Assembly (NCBI GenBank): GCA_020345785.1
Contig: CP070771.1
Span: forward strand, 1,419,888 to 1,425,917
Reading direction: 5' to 3'
From: Desulfobacterales bacterium
Lineage (GTDB): Bacteria; Desulfobacterota; Desulfobacteria; Desulfobacterales; JAFDCJ01
Length of the DNA stretch: 6,030 bases
The position numbers and the translations under genes are program-made. Shown here in pieces: positions 1 through 5,483 of the stretch. The notes under the pieces were generated by a model. The model was not told where the DNA came from and searched no databases. It worked only from the letters and a program-made list of their open reading frames with translations. Within the stretch, counting starts at the first letter, position 1, and each line of letters opens with the position of its first letter.

Positions 1-2
1 TG

Positions 3-875
3 TCACTGGGGTTTACCGTGGGAACCCAAAAAGTGACGATCGGTCTGATTCTGACCGCTTTGGGCTTGCTTTACGGCGCGTTTCTCGTGTCATGGGCTAT
101 TCAGGCGATTCTGATGGAGGACGTTTTTTCGCGGCGCGGATTAGACCCGGGTGCCAGGATGTCGATTGCACGGTTGATACATTATGCACTGGTATTGGTG
201 GGTTTTATACTCGCGCTGTTTGCACTTGGATTTGATCTGAAAAACATCACCATCCTCGGCGGGGCGCTGGGTGTCGGCATCGGATTCGGACTTCAAACCA
301 TTGTCAACAATTTCGTCTGCGGTCTGATTATGCTGTTCGAACGACCCGTTAAAGTGGGTGATACGATTGAATTAAACGGGCAGCAGGGTATCATAAAAAA
401 AGTCGGCCTGCGTTCTACCGTCGTTCAGACCTATGACAATTCGGAAATCGTGGTGCCCAACAGCGATCTCATCACCAACCAGGTGACCAACTGGACCTTG
501 GGTGAACGTCTGTCGCGAATAAGAATACCGGTGGGGGTGGCCTATGGATCCGATGTACCGCTCGTGATGAATACGATCCGGGAATGCGCCGCCGACAATC
601 AAACCGTTCTGAAACACCCCGCTCCCAAGGTACTGTTTGTCAATTTCGGCGACAGTTCCCTTGATTTTGAGCTGCGCGTATGGGTCGCGGACTTCGATAC
701 GCGCCTGCAGGTGGTCAGTGAGCTTCATCAGGAAATTGACCGCAGGTTCAGAGAGCTGAACATCGAGATCCCTTTTCCCCAGACAGATTTGCACCTGCGC
801 AGCATAGACGCGCCGGCGGCAGCGGCCTTAAACGGCCGGGTGCCCGAACGCGCGACTGCGGTTTCGGGTGGGTAA
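3..875 (+). CDS. MscS-family mechanosensitive ion channel, C-terminal part (5' end outside window)
   Basis: Inner-membrane channel of the MscS superfamily, expected to open under membrane tension and release solutes during hypo-osmotic shock. The frame is open to the left edge of the window, so the gene begins upstream; the GTG at 18 is only an internal codon as far as can be seen. Numbering residues from that GTG, hydrophobic segments lie at about 7-33 and 52-70. The pore-lining helix follows at about 78-108, with the Gly/Ala-rich stretch LGVGIGFGLQTIVNNF, then the diagnostic FERPVKVGDTIEL that enters the cytoplasmic beta domain. NSEIVVPNSDLITNQVTNW is the conserved beta-domain segment. The alpha/beta vestibule domain ends near PFPQTDLHLRS, so the C-terminus is complete, with a short tail. 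The LGFDLKNITIL lead-in before the pore helix recalls larger MscK/MscM-type members, so the full protein may have more membrane segments or a periplasmic domain. No obvious terminator follows. Confidence 0.93.
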   Translation, partial: SLGFTVGTQKVTIGLILTALGLLYGAFLVSWAIQAILMEDVFSRRGLDPGARMSIARLIHYALVLVGFILALFALGFDLKNITILGGALGVGIGFGLQTIVNNFVCGLIMLFERPVKVGDTIELNGQQGIIKKVGLRSTVVQTYDNSEIVVPNSDLITNQVTNWTLGERLSRIRIPVGVAYGSDVPLVMNTIRECAADNQTVLKHPAPKVLFVNFGDSSLDFELRVWVADFDTRLQVVSELHQEIDRRFRELNIEIPFPQTDLHLRSIDAPAAAALNGRVPERATAVSGG

Positions 876-1004
876 GCCCCATCCCGGTCAATTCGGACCC
901 AAAAAACAGATTAATCACGAAAGCACGAAAAAGGTTAAACTGGATCTATCGGTGGCAATGAGCTGAAAGTAGAAACCTCTTATGAAACTTCACCTAAAGG
1001 GAAC

Positions 1005-1105
1005 AGCGAACCGCAGAATGTCGAAGGGTGGTTTCGTGTTGCTCAGTCCCTTTTTATAAAAAAGAGAGAATACCTCCCTTCGACATTCGTTATTCGATAT
1101 TCGCT
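1005..1105. repeat. Imperfect inverted repeat with CGAANNN heptamer arms
   Basis: A perfect 13-bp inverted repeat (gaatgtcgaaggg at 1016-1028, complement at 1076-1088) encloses 47 bp. The outer ends also match: agcgaa at 1005-1010 and ttcgct at 1100-1105. The right arm consists of four in-phase 7-mers from 1079 to 1106 (ttcgaca, ttcgtta, ttcgata, ttcgctt); the left arm is about one unit shorter. A T-rich run follows the right arm (1106-1113), but a 47-nt loop makes a terminator role unlikely. A related sequence recurs at 5599-5619. Confidence 0.65.
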
Positions 1106-1117
1106 TTTTTTTTGAGC

Positions 1118-1190
1118 TTCTTTTTTAGAGCAAACCGGCCACCCTCCCAATACGGTTGAATTATGGCGGCCAGTTTGATCGAAAAAAGAA
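1118..1190. repeat. 27-bp imperfect palindrome
   Basis: Bases 1118-1144 and 1164-1190 are complementary at 22 of 27 positions around a 19-nt loop. The arms contain ttctttttt / aaaaaagaa at the outside and caaac.ggcc / ggcc.gtttg nearer the centre. It abuts the previous and next palindromes, so the three look like parts of one composite intergenic repeat. No coding function is seen. Confidence 0.6.
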
Positions 1191-1203
1191 ACTTTGGTCC
1201 TGC

Positions 1204-1255
1204 GCCGACCTAAAGTCGGCCTCCGTGCCGACCGATACCGGCGGGCACGGAGGCC
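1204..1255. repeat. GC-rich REP/BIME-like double hairpin
   Basis: There are two adjacent stems. Hairpin one is gccgac (1204-1209) with gtcggc (1215-1220) around a 5-nt loop. Hairpin two is ggcctccgtgcc (1218-1229) with ggcacggaggcc (1244-1255), a perfect 12-bp stem around a 14-nt loop that is itself partly self-complementary. The stems share bases 1218-1220, so they are alternatives at that edge. The high GC contrasts with the AT-rich surroundings. This resembles the REP-type extragenic palindromes that are dispersed in many proteobacterial genomes. Genome-wide copies cannot be checked here. Confidence 0.65.
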
Positions 1256-1434
1256 CGCCCTACTCCAAATCAAAAATCTCAAATAAATTACGATGATCGA
1301 AATACAAAATTCAAAACGGGACTCAATCTGTTTTGGTCATTGCTTTAGATAAATACGCGATTCTCTATCACAAAGACACGAAAGTTTTAAACACGATAAA
1401 AATACAGCTGGATTTTCTTGGTCTGGCCGGTTTC

Positions 1435-1515
1435 GGTCATTGATGATTGTGATTTGGAATTTATTTGTTATTTGGTGCTTGGAATTTGGAATTTACTTCT
1501 TGTCCGTTGTCCTCC
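1435..1515. repeat. Degenerate heptamer tract, GGAATTT family
   Basis: The sequence has a 7-bp period over about 80 bp. In phase from 1453 the units are tttggaa, tttattt, gttattt, ggtgctt, ggaattt, ggaattt, acttctt, gtccgtt and gtcctcc. Two adjacent exact copies (1481-1494) anchor the phase. The last units drift toward the TTGTCC family seen again at 3483-3552. It lies downstream of ahbB and has no stop-free frame of note. Confidence 0.6.
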
Positions 1516-1558
1516 GCTAATTGACTCCTGAGATTTATCATGACACCCACCTCAACCA

Positions 1559-2041
1559 TTAGTCATCTTCATCGGAAGGAAAGTACACCATCGAAGTCTT
1601 CTTGAGTTCCTTGCGGCTGAAAAGAAGCGCATAGTTTTCAACGTCTGCTTCCCGGGACATTTGGCGGGCGGTTTGGCGGCATGATTCTTTAGTATCGGCA
1701 TGAATCATGGTGTAAAGATTGTAAGGCCAGCTGCCGGTAGGATTGCGGCGGTAGCAGTGGGAAACCTGTTTGAAAGATGCCATCTTGCTGCCGACTTCTT
1801 CAACACGGTCTTCATCAACCTGCCAGGCTGCCATGGCATTGGCGGTAAATCCGGTTTTCTGATGACGCAGGGTTGCACCGAACCGACGGATGATTCCCCG
1901 GTCGCACAAACTTTGCAGGCTTACCAGCAGGTCATCTTCAGATATCCCCAATTCCTGTGCAATTTTCAGATAGGGGCGTTCGGTTATCGCCATATCCTCC
2001 TGTATCGAAGCAATGATTTTCTTTTCCAGATCCGTCAGCAT
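1559..2041 (-). CDS. ahbB: Siroheme decarboxylase subunit AhbB (AsnC/Lrp fold)
   Basis: Subunit of the cytoplasmic AhbA/AhbB complex, which decarboxylates siroheme to 12,18-didecarboxysiroheme, the first committed step of the alternative (siroheme-dependent) heme pathway used by sulfate reducers and archaea. The protein has 160 residues, a normal length. Residues 5-55 form an AsnC/Lrp-type winged helix, and about 65-140 the ligand-binding alpha/beta domain. Two stretches favour AhbB over AhbA or a true Lrp regulator: IRRFGATLRHQKTGF (51-65) and SHCYRRNPTGSWPYNLYTMIH (94-114), the siroheme-decarboxylase signature with His and Tyr near the substrate. The ATG at 2041 is preceded by GAGGA with a 6-nt spacer, which settles the start. 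AhbA is normally the partner, but no ahbA or other heme gene lies in this window. Confusion with NirD/L/G/H-type proteins is possible but would not change the chemistry. Confidence 0.88.
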   Translation of the reverse strand: MLTDLEKKIIASIQEDMAITERPYLKIAQELGISEDDLLVSLQSLCDRGIIRRFGATLRHQKTGFTANAMAAWQVDEDRVEEVGSKMASFKQVSHCYRRNPTGSWPYNLYTMIHADTKESCRQTARQMSREADVENYALLFSRKELKKTSMVYFPSDEDD

Positions 2042-2047
2042 TTCAAA

Positions 2048-2052
2048 TCCTC
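2048..2052 (-). promoter_or_regulatory. Ribosome binding site of ahbB
   Basis: On the minus strand GAGGA lies 6 nt before the ATG at 2041. It is the only good Shine-Dalgarno sequence nearby and fixes the start. A possible -10 hexamer TATTAT is seen on the same strand at 2087-2092, without a convincing -35, so no promoter is claimed. Confidence 0.65.
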
Positions 2053-2056
2053 GTTT

Positions 2057-2336
2057 ATTGGTTGATTAGGTTGCCCCTTAAGTTGCATAATATGTCTTCT
2101 TGAATTTAGGCTGTTTTAATGAAAGTCATTGGAAATATTACGTGATCCTGGATACTGGTTTCTGGATGCTGGATGTTTCTGGATCTCACTCTCGGCGCAT
2201 TCCTGGATATCCAGTATCAAGCATCGAGCATCCAGCATCGACAACGTATAAGCGACGGTTTATCGCCTACACTTCATAGATAGGTGTACAAATTTATGCA
2301 ACGTTAAGGTAAACTGAATCAACCCGATCAACCAAT
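2057..2336. repeat. Intergenic element bounded by interrupted inverted repeats
   Basis: This element fills nearly the whole 307-bp gap between mtnA and ahbB. Outer arms attggttgat (2057-2066) and atcaaccaat (2327-2336) are perfect complements. Inner arms ccttaagttgcataa (2076-2090) and its complement at 2294-2309 match at all 15 positions apart from one extra base (g2303). Between them sit opposed heptamer arrays (listed separately). It contains no gene. The arrangement resembles a small MITE-like or REP-like insertion. No target-site duplication is obvious, and the left arm lies in the ahbB leader, so it would be transcribed ahead of ahbB if transcription came from mtnA. Confidence 0.5.
2148..2243. 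repeat. Opposed heptamer arrays, CTGGATG family
   Basis: The left array at 2148-2175 has four in-phase 7-mers: ctggata, ctggttt, ctggatg, ctggatg. The right array at 2209-2243 has five on the opposite strand: atccagt, atcaagc, atcgagc, atccagc, atcgaca. Between them, 2203-2214 (ctggatatccag) is a perfect 12-bp palindrome joining the last spacer to the right array. The two arrays could pair as a long imperfect hairpin. Confidence 0.65.
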
Positions 2337-2348
2337 CAACTCAATCAA

Positions 2349-3452
2349 CTAATTTTTGTCCGGAAACAGCCTGCGTATATCCTCCTCCGAGGCCTTGCAG
2401 ATTCCCCGCTCGGTAATAAACCCGGTGACATACTTGGCCGGCGTGACATCAAAGGCAAAATTGGCGGCCGGGCTTTCCTTCGGGCAGATCAATACATGCG
2501 TGGTTCGATCCTGATCCAGACCGTAAACATATCTTACCTCGTCTGGATTGCGTTGTTCGATGGGGATATCGGTGACGCCGTCTTTGATTCGCCAGTCAAA
2601 CGTGCTGGAGGGCAGGGCAACATAGAAAGGCACCTGATTGTCCCAGGCGGCCAAGGCTTTTAAGTAGGTGCCGATTTTATTGGCGACATCACCGGAAACT
2701 GCAGTTCGATCCGTGCCCACAATCACGATATCCACCATGCCGTGCTGCATAAGATGACCGCCGGCATTGTCGGTAATAATCGTGTGCCTGACGCCGTGTT
2801 TGCCAAGCTCCCAGGCGGTCAGGCGGGTGCCCTGGTTGAGGGGTCTGGTCTCATCCACCCAGACGTGGATATCAATGCCGTTGTCAAAGGCGGCGTATAT
2901 CGGCGCCGTCGCCGTGCCATGTTCAATGCAGGCCAGCCATCCTGCATTGCAGTGCGTGAGCACATTGACGGTTTGCCCTTGCTTTTTGCGGCTGATTTCT
3001 TCGATCAGGGTCAAACCGTGCTCACCGATCCGGCGGCAATTTTCCACTTCCTGTTCGGTGACGGCACCGGCGGCTTCTCTGGCCAGGTCAATTTTTGCGG
3101 CAGGATCTGGGGTGTTCAACACGGCCGCCAGAACCCTGTCTACCCCCCAGGCAAGGTTGACGGCTGTCGGCCGGGCGGATTTGATGCGTTCAGCTTCCTT
3201 TTTTATATGGTCATCATCTATCCGTGCGCCCGACGCGTTCAGAGTGGCTAAATAAACTCCGTAAGCCCCGGTGGCCCCGATAAGAGGTGCGCCCCTGACG
3301 TACATTTCCTTGATAGCAGTAACGACGTCGTCCACCGTTCTCAGATCCACAATTTTAAATTCATGGGGCAGTTTACGCTGGTCGATAATTCTTACAAATT
3401 TTTCACTCTCGTCGAGCCAGATTGTGCGAATGTCTTTACCGTCGACTTTCAT
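2349..3452 (-). CDS. mtnA: S-methyl-5-thioribose-1-phosphate isomerase
   Basis: Cytoplasmic aldose-ketose isomerase of the eIF2B-alpha/MtnA family. It converts 5-methylthioribose-1-phosphate to 5-methylthioribulose-1-phosphate in salvage of methylthioadenosine; relatives also act on 5-deoxyribose-1-phosphate. The length of 367 residues is normal for the family. Visible signatures are VRGAPLIGATGAYG (52-65), THCNAG with the catalytic Cys168, DETRPLNQG (200-208), GTDR with the catalytic Asp248, and GDVANKIGTY (254-263). The C-terminal substrate/dimer region is FAFDVTPAKYVTGFITERG. The N-terminus (MKVDGK..RTIWL) and GTDR instead of the more usual GADR point to the Rhodospirillum rubrum-like branch, from memory. 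The ATG at 3452 has only GGA 7 nt upstream as a weak ribosome site. Its leader is the heptamer array. No kinase, phosphorylase, aldolase or dehydratase partner is visible, so the downstream fate of the product is unknown. Confidence 0.92.
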   Translation of the reverse strand: MKVDGKDIRTIWLDESEKFVRIIDQRKLPHEFKIVDLRTVDDVVTAIKEMYVRGAPLIGATGAYGVYLATLNASGARIDDDHIKKEAERIKSARPTAVNLAWGVDRVLAAVLNTPDPAAKIDLAREAAGAVTEQEVENCRRIGEHGLTLIEEISRKKQGQTVNVLTHCNAGWLACIEHGTATAPIYAAFDNGIDIHVWVDETRPLNQGTRLTAWELGKHGVRHTIITDNAGGHLMQHGMVDIVIVGTDRTAVSGDVANKIGTYLKALAAWDNQVPFYVALPSSTFDWRIKDGVTDIPIEQRNPDEVRYVYGLDQDRTTHVLICPKESPAANFAFDVTPAKYVTGFITERGICKASEEDIRRLFPDKN

Positions 3453-3482
3453 AACGTGGTCCGTTGTATGTTGTCATTTCTA

Positions 3483-3552
3483 TGTTGTCGGTTGTCCATT
3501 GCAGGTTGTTAGTAGTGTATTGTCAGTTGTCAGTTGTCCATTGTCCATTGTG
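3483..3552. repeat. Heptamer array of ten units, TTGTC family
   Basis: Ten consecutive 7-mers stay in exact phase: tgttgtc, ggttgtc, cattgca, ggttgtt, agtagtg, tattgtc, agttgtc, agttgtc, cattgtc, cattgtg. Most keep a central TTGTC core. The array starts about 30 bp upstream of the mtnA start codon, so it forms part of the mtnA leader when read on the minus strand. It resembles the short tandemly repeated heptamers described in heterocystous cyanobacteria, in period only. Confidence 0.75.
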
Positions 3553-3682
3553 GTTCGTATCTTGCGATCTGTTCCGATAACGACGGATTGGTCATCAATA
3601 CTATAATTTGCAAAAGCAGTCGGTTGATTTAAATCCGTATATGCTGCCGATTGCCGTTCGAGCAGGGTCGATGATTGTTGGA

Positions 3683-3702
3683 AAATCCAACTGATTGGAT
3701 TT
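3683..3702 (-). terminator. Possible weak intrinsic terminator after the ferredoxin gene
   Basis: Bases 3683-3689 and 3696-3702 form a 7-bp stem (aaatcca / tggattt) with a 6-nt loop, about 90 bp past the ferredoxin stop codon. On the minus strand the stem ends in TTT and is followed by one more T before CC, so the U-run is short and the stem is AT-rich. A neighbouring stem ttctgc/gcagaa (3701-3706 with 3711-3716) overlaps it by two bases. This is a weak call. Confidence 0.25.
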
Positions 3703-3752
3703 CTGCTTTAGCAGAATTGACTTAAGACGGCTGATAACCTGCTTTAGTATCA

Positions 3753-3787
3753 ACGGACAATTGACAACGGACAACCGACAATGGACA
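3753..3787. repeat. Heptamer array of five units, inverted relative to 3483-3552
   Basis: Five exact-phase 7-mers: acggaca, attgaca, acggaca, accgaca, atggaca. The complement of the core GACA/GGACAA is the TTGTC core of the array at 3483-3552, so the two arrays face each other across about 200 bp. It ends 3 bp from the stop codon of the ferredoxin gene. Confidence 0.75.
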
Positions 3788-3790
3788 TTT

Positions 3791-4159
3791 TTACATCTTC
3801 GCCAACGCGAAGTCCGTTTGAACTTCCCCCATAAGCACATGGCGTTTGAATACCTGGCGCATCCGGTTGGGCTCCATTTTCTGATAGACGATCGGTTCCC
3901 CGTCCTGGATTTCAACCGTCACATTGGGTTCACTGCTGCACATGCCCATGCAACCGGATGTGACTACCCGAATGTCCTGGCGATCGGTCTGGGCCATCTC
4001 GTCCATCAGCGCGTTCATTACCTCACGCGCGCCAGCGGCGATACCGCAGGTACCCATGTGAACCGTTATTTTTACATTGGCTTCACCATCACGCAGAGAA
4101 GTGCTCTTTGCGGTTTCCTCTTTTATTTTTTTTAAATCGTCAATTGTTAATTTAGCCAT
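3791..4159 (-). CDS. Thioredoxin-like [2Fe-2S] ferredoxin (HndB/NuoE-like)
   Basis: Small soluble electron carrier or subunit, 122 residues from the ATG at 4159. The core is thioredoxin-like: VKITVHMGTCGIAAGAREV (29-47), then VVTSGCMGMCSSEPNVTVE (65-83), typical of HndB-type proteins and of the ferredoxin domain attached to NuoF-like hydrogenase subunits. Cysteines are at 38, 70 and 74 only; classical NuoE proteins use four cluster ligands, so cluster content is uncertain. The start is chosen because GGAGGA (4165-4170) sits 5 nt before this ATG; the frame extends upstream to 4186 but those residues overlap the ATPase gene and have no ribosome site. It overlaps the end of the ATPase gene by 8 bp, indicating translational coupling. 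In relatives it is usually followed by NuoF and hydrogenase genes; here it is the last gene of the unit. Its redox partner is unknown. Confidence 0.85.
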   Translation of the reverse strand: MAKLTIDDLKKIKEETAKSTSLRDGEANVKITVHMGTCGIAAGAREVMNALMDEMAQTDRQDIRVVTSGCMGMCSSEPNVTVEIQDGEPIVYQKMEPNRMRQVFKRHVLMGEVQTDFALAKM

Positions 4160-4733
4160 GATTTTCCTCCGTTGCTTCGGACGCACCGTTTTTTAATGCC
4201 AGCTGTTTAAGAGAATTGCGGATACTGTGGGTTAAATGATGCATTAAAACCGGATCCGCCAGGGAATTATCATCCGAGCCCTCTTTGAGATCCCTGGTGT
4301 CCAGCGTGAATTCCCTGGCGTCGATAATGTGGCGGTAGACAAAATCAACTTGCGGATTTCCCATAATCAAGGTCGTGATCGTTGAGGCCATATCCCCGAT
4401 GGGCGCACGATCGATGTGATTGTGGCGAAAGGTGGCTGTAACCCGGGTTCCGCGGCCGGCTTCAGTCTCAATTTCTATCTTCCCGCCACATCGCTGGGCG
4501 GCCGCGGCCAGCAACGAAAGGCCCAGTCCTACCCTGCGGGTCGTGCGGGACGTAATAAACGGATCGGTGGGGTTTTTGAATTTTTCTTCCGGCATACCGC
4601 GTCCGTTGTCCTCGATAACAATGAGCAATAAATCCTCTTTGCGATTTTCATTGATCAGGATTTGAATACAATCGGCCCCCGCGGTAATGCCGTTTTCGGC
4701 AATATCCAGAATATGAAGTGAAAGCTCGCGCAA
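4152..4733 (-). CDS. HATPase (GHKL) domain protein of the DRTGG/PHP/ferredoxin cluster
   Basis: Small soluble GHKL-fold ATP-binding protein, 193 residues. The N-box is LDIAENGITAGA (9-20) with Glu13 and Asn14. The G1 box is EDNGRGM (41-47), and the G2 region is TSRTTRRVGLGLSLL (61-75). There is no phosphoacceptor-histidine domain, sensor or membrane segment, so it is not a normal histidine kinase. It may act like an anti-sigma-type kinase or an ATP-dependent switch. The C-terminal part (about 105-193, beginning HIDRAPIGDM) looks family-specific and I cannot assign it. The start is TTG (4733-4731): it follows the PHP stop TGA directly, and family members begin at this point (M-[KR]-[DE]-L-S-L-H). 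AAGGAGGA lies 11 nt upstream inside the PHP gene. The PHP and ATPase genes share one reading frame, separated only by that TGA. Residue 15 is Gly where I expect Ser. Substrate and function are unknown. Confidence 0.85.
   Translation of the reverse strand: MRELSLHILDIAENGITAGADCIQILINENRKEDLLLIVIEDNGRGMPEEKFKNPTDPFITSRTTRRVGLGLSLLAAAAQRCGGKIEIETEAGRGTRVTATFRHNHIDRAPIGDMASTITTLIMGNPQVDFVYRHIIDAREFTLDTRDLKEGSDDNSLADPVLMHHLTHSIRNSLKQLALKNGASEATEENHG
4165..4170 (-). promoter_or_regulatory. Ribosome binding site of the ferredoxin gene
   Basis: GGAGGA on the minus strand, 5 nt before the ATG at 4159 and within the last codons of the ATPase gene (encoding part of EENHG). It decides the start of the ferredoxin in favour of 4159 over the longer frame from 4186. 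Confidence 0.8.
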
Positions 4734-5483
4734 TCAGACCAGAATCCTCCTTCCGTCCTGTTTTAATATCGACTTGCGGATCTCTTCAATGGTGGGTGCA
4801 GCCATCTGGAATACGGTCCACACTTTGCCGATATCGTCTATAAAATGGGCATCGGAGCTGGTAATACAGGAAAACTTTTCAATACCGGATACGGCATTGT
4901 GAGCTTCCGCCAGCACCACATGACGAGAAATTTCCACGCCATCCAGATCCAGATCGGGCGGAATAAATCCCAGCTGATTGATGATGCCGTAAGCCGGTCG
5001 GTCGACATGGCAGCAGAAGCTCAGTCCTCCCAGGGAGTGGGTTTTGGCGACAATGTCATGCAGTCCCAGCCGGGTCGCACCAATCAACAGGCGCGGATTC
5101 TCGCCCAGAACCTCATCTTTTTCGTTGGCCACTACCTGACAGCCGAAGACCTCGGGTTTGTTTTCGCCGGGCAAATTGGCATATACATAAGACTGCATCT
5201 CCAGCGCCTGGGACAGTTCGGCGAATAACGCCAGGATATGGACCTCTTCTCTGGAGCAGACTTCCATCCCGGGCAGAACGTGAATGCCCTTTTTCTGGCC
5301 CTCGCGCATCGCTACCCCGGCGTTTTCCGCCGTATTATGATCGCAGATCGCAATTAAATCAAGTCCGACTTCCAGACTTTTTTGGATAATCTTCCTGGGA
5401 CTCATATCCCAATCACCACAAGGCGAAAGACAGCTGTGGATGTGCAGGTCGGCCTTGTATTTTTTTAGTTTCGATTTCCCCAT
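4734..5483 (-). CDS. PHP-domain metal-dependent phosphoesterase
   Basis: Soluble PHP-superfamily hydrolase, 249 residues, expected to bind a cluster of divalent metals and cleave a phosphoester (the nucleotide or sugar phosphate is unknown). Metal-ligand motifs appear in the usual order: DLHIHS (12-17), CDHNT (47-51), PGMEV (71-75, Glu74), EVHILALF (80-87, His82), CCHVDRP (157-163, His159) and SSDAHF (209-214, Asp211 and His213), so the active site looks intact. It lacks any DNA-polymerase domain and is too short for one. The extra cysteines beside the ligands (18, 22, 47, 76, 157, 158) are numerous for a cytoplasmic enzyme. The ATG at 5483 places DLHIHS at residue 12, as expected, but has no clear Shine-Dalgarno sequence. 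It ends directly at the TTG of the ATPase gene. A repeat-bearing 142-bp gap separates it from the DRTGG gene upstream. Relatives are often annotated only as PHP-domain proteins. Confidence 0.9.
   Translation of the reverse strand: MGKSKLKKYKADLHIHSCLSPCGDWDMSPRKIIQKSLEVGLDLIAICDHNTAENAGVAMREGQKKGIHVLPGMEVCSREEVHILALFAELSQALEMQSYVYANLPGENKPEVFGCQVVANEKDEVLGENPRLLIGATRLGLHDIVAKTHSLGGLSFCCHVDRPAYGIINQLGFIPPDLDLDGVEISRHVVLAEAHNAVSGIEKFSCITSSDAHFIDDIGKVWTVFQMAAPTIEEIRKSILKQDGRRILV
4745..4752 (-). promoter_or_regulatory. Shine-Dalgarno sequence for the TTG-started ATPase gene
   Basis: AAGGAGGA is read on the minus strand inside the last codons of the PHP gene, 11 nt before the TTG at 4733. The motif is strong but the spacing is long. 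With the TGA-TTG junction it supports re-initiation at TTG rather than read-through. Confidence 0.6.

Larger units (their letters stand above)
876..1558. other. Gene-free intergenic region with repeat modules
   Basis: This 683-bp gap lies between the 3' end of the channel gene (+) and the 3' end of ahbB (-), so it is a convergent spacer with no need for promoters. I see no credible gene. A 79-codon minus-strand frame at 1043-1282 is made of the repeat modules listed separately. The start (876-960) is AT-rich and carries the phrase cacgaaagcacgaaa; a similar cacaaagacacgaaag occurs at about 1370-1385. The middle is a run of palindromic modules, and the end is a 7-bp-periodic tract. No clear intrinsic terminator (stem followed by a T-run) could be assigned to either flanking gene. 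Confidence 0.7.
3453..3790. other. Intergenic region between the ferredoxin gene and mtnA
   Basis: This 338-bp gap is downstream of the ferredoxin gene and upstream of mtnA, both on the minus strand. It must hold any promoter of mtnA if mtnA is a separate unit, but no convincing -35/-10 pair could be picked. It contains two opposed 7-bp arrays (3483-3552 and 3753-3787) and a small AT-rich hairpin (3683-3702). The core at about 3553-3680 holds nothing I recognise. Open frames across it are short and built from the repeats. Confidence 0.6.

Noticed and set aside
372..794. 140-codon frame opposite the channel gene
   Set aside because: Antisense shadow of a clear MscS gene; no family features.
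1029..1113. Intrinsic terminator at the 1016-1088 inverted repeat with its following T-run
   Set aside because: The loop is 47 nt and the T-run begins 18 bases after the stem, so a normal terminator geometry is absent.
1043..1282. 79-codon minus-strand open frame
   Set aside because: It runs through the palindromic and GC-rich repeat modules, has an Arg-rich low-complexity translation and no ribosome site; best explained as a by-product of the repeats.
2294..2302. Promoter for ahbB (TTGCAT with TATGAA 17 bp on, minus strand)
   Set aside because: The hexamers are poor, they lie more than 200 bp upstream of the start, and the TTGCAT is part of the inverted repeat arm.
2742..3255. Two long plus-strand frames opposite mtnA
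   Set aside because: Antisense shadows of a well-conserved gene, with no recognisable domains.
3483..3552. CRISPR-like array
   Set aside because: Units are 7 bp, contiguous and without spacers, so this is a tandem heptamer array, not a CRISPR.
3601..3915. 104-codon minus-strand frame ending with the phrase TIIDPARTAIGS, faintly like a thiolase start
   Set aside because: Most of it overlaps the ferredoxin gene in another frame and the heptamer array; the similarity is a few residues and the protein would end almost at once.
4734..4736. Selenocysteine codon (in-frame TGA) joining PHP and ATPase
   Set aside because: The residue would fall between two complete domains rather than at an active site, a ribosome site precedes the TTG, and the ATPase family start coincides with it.
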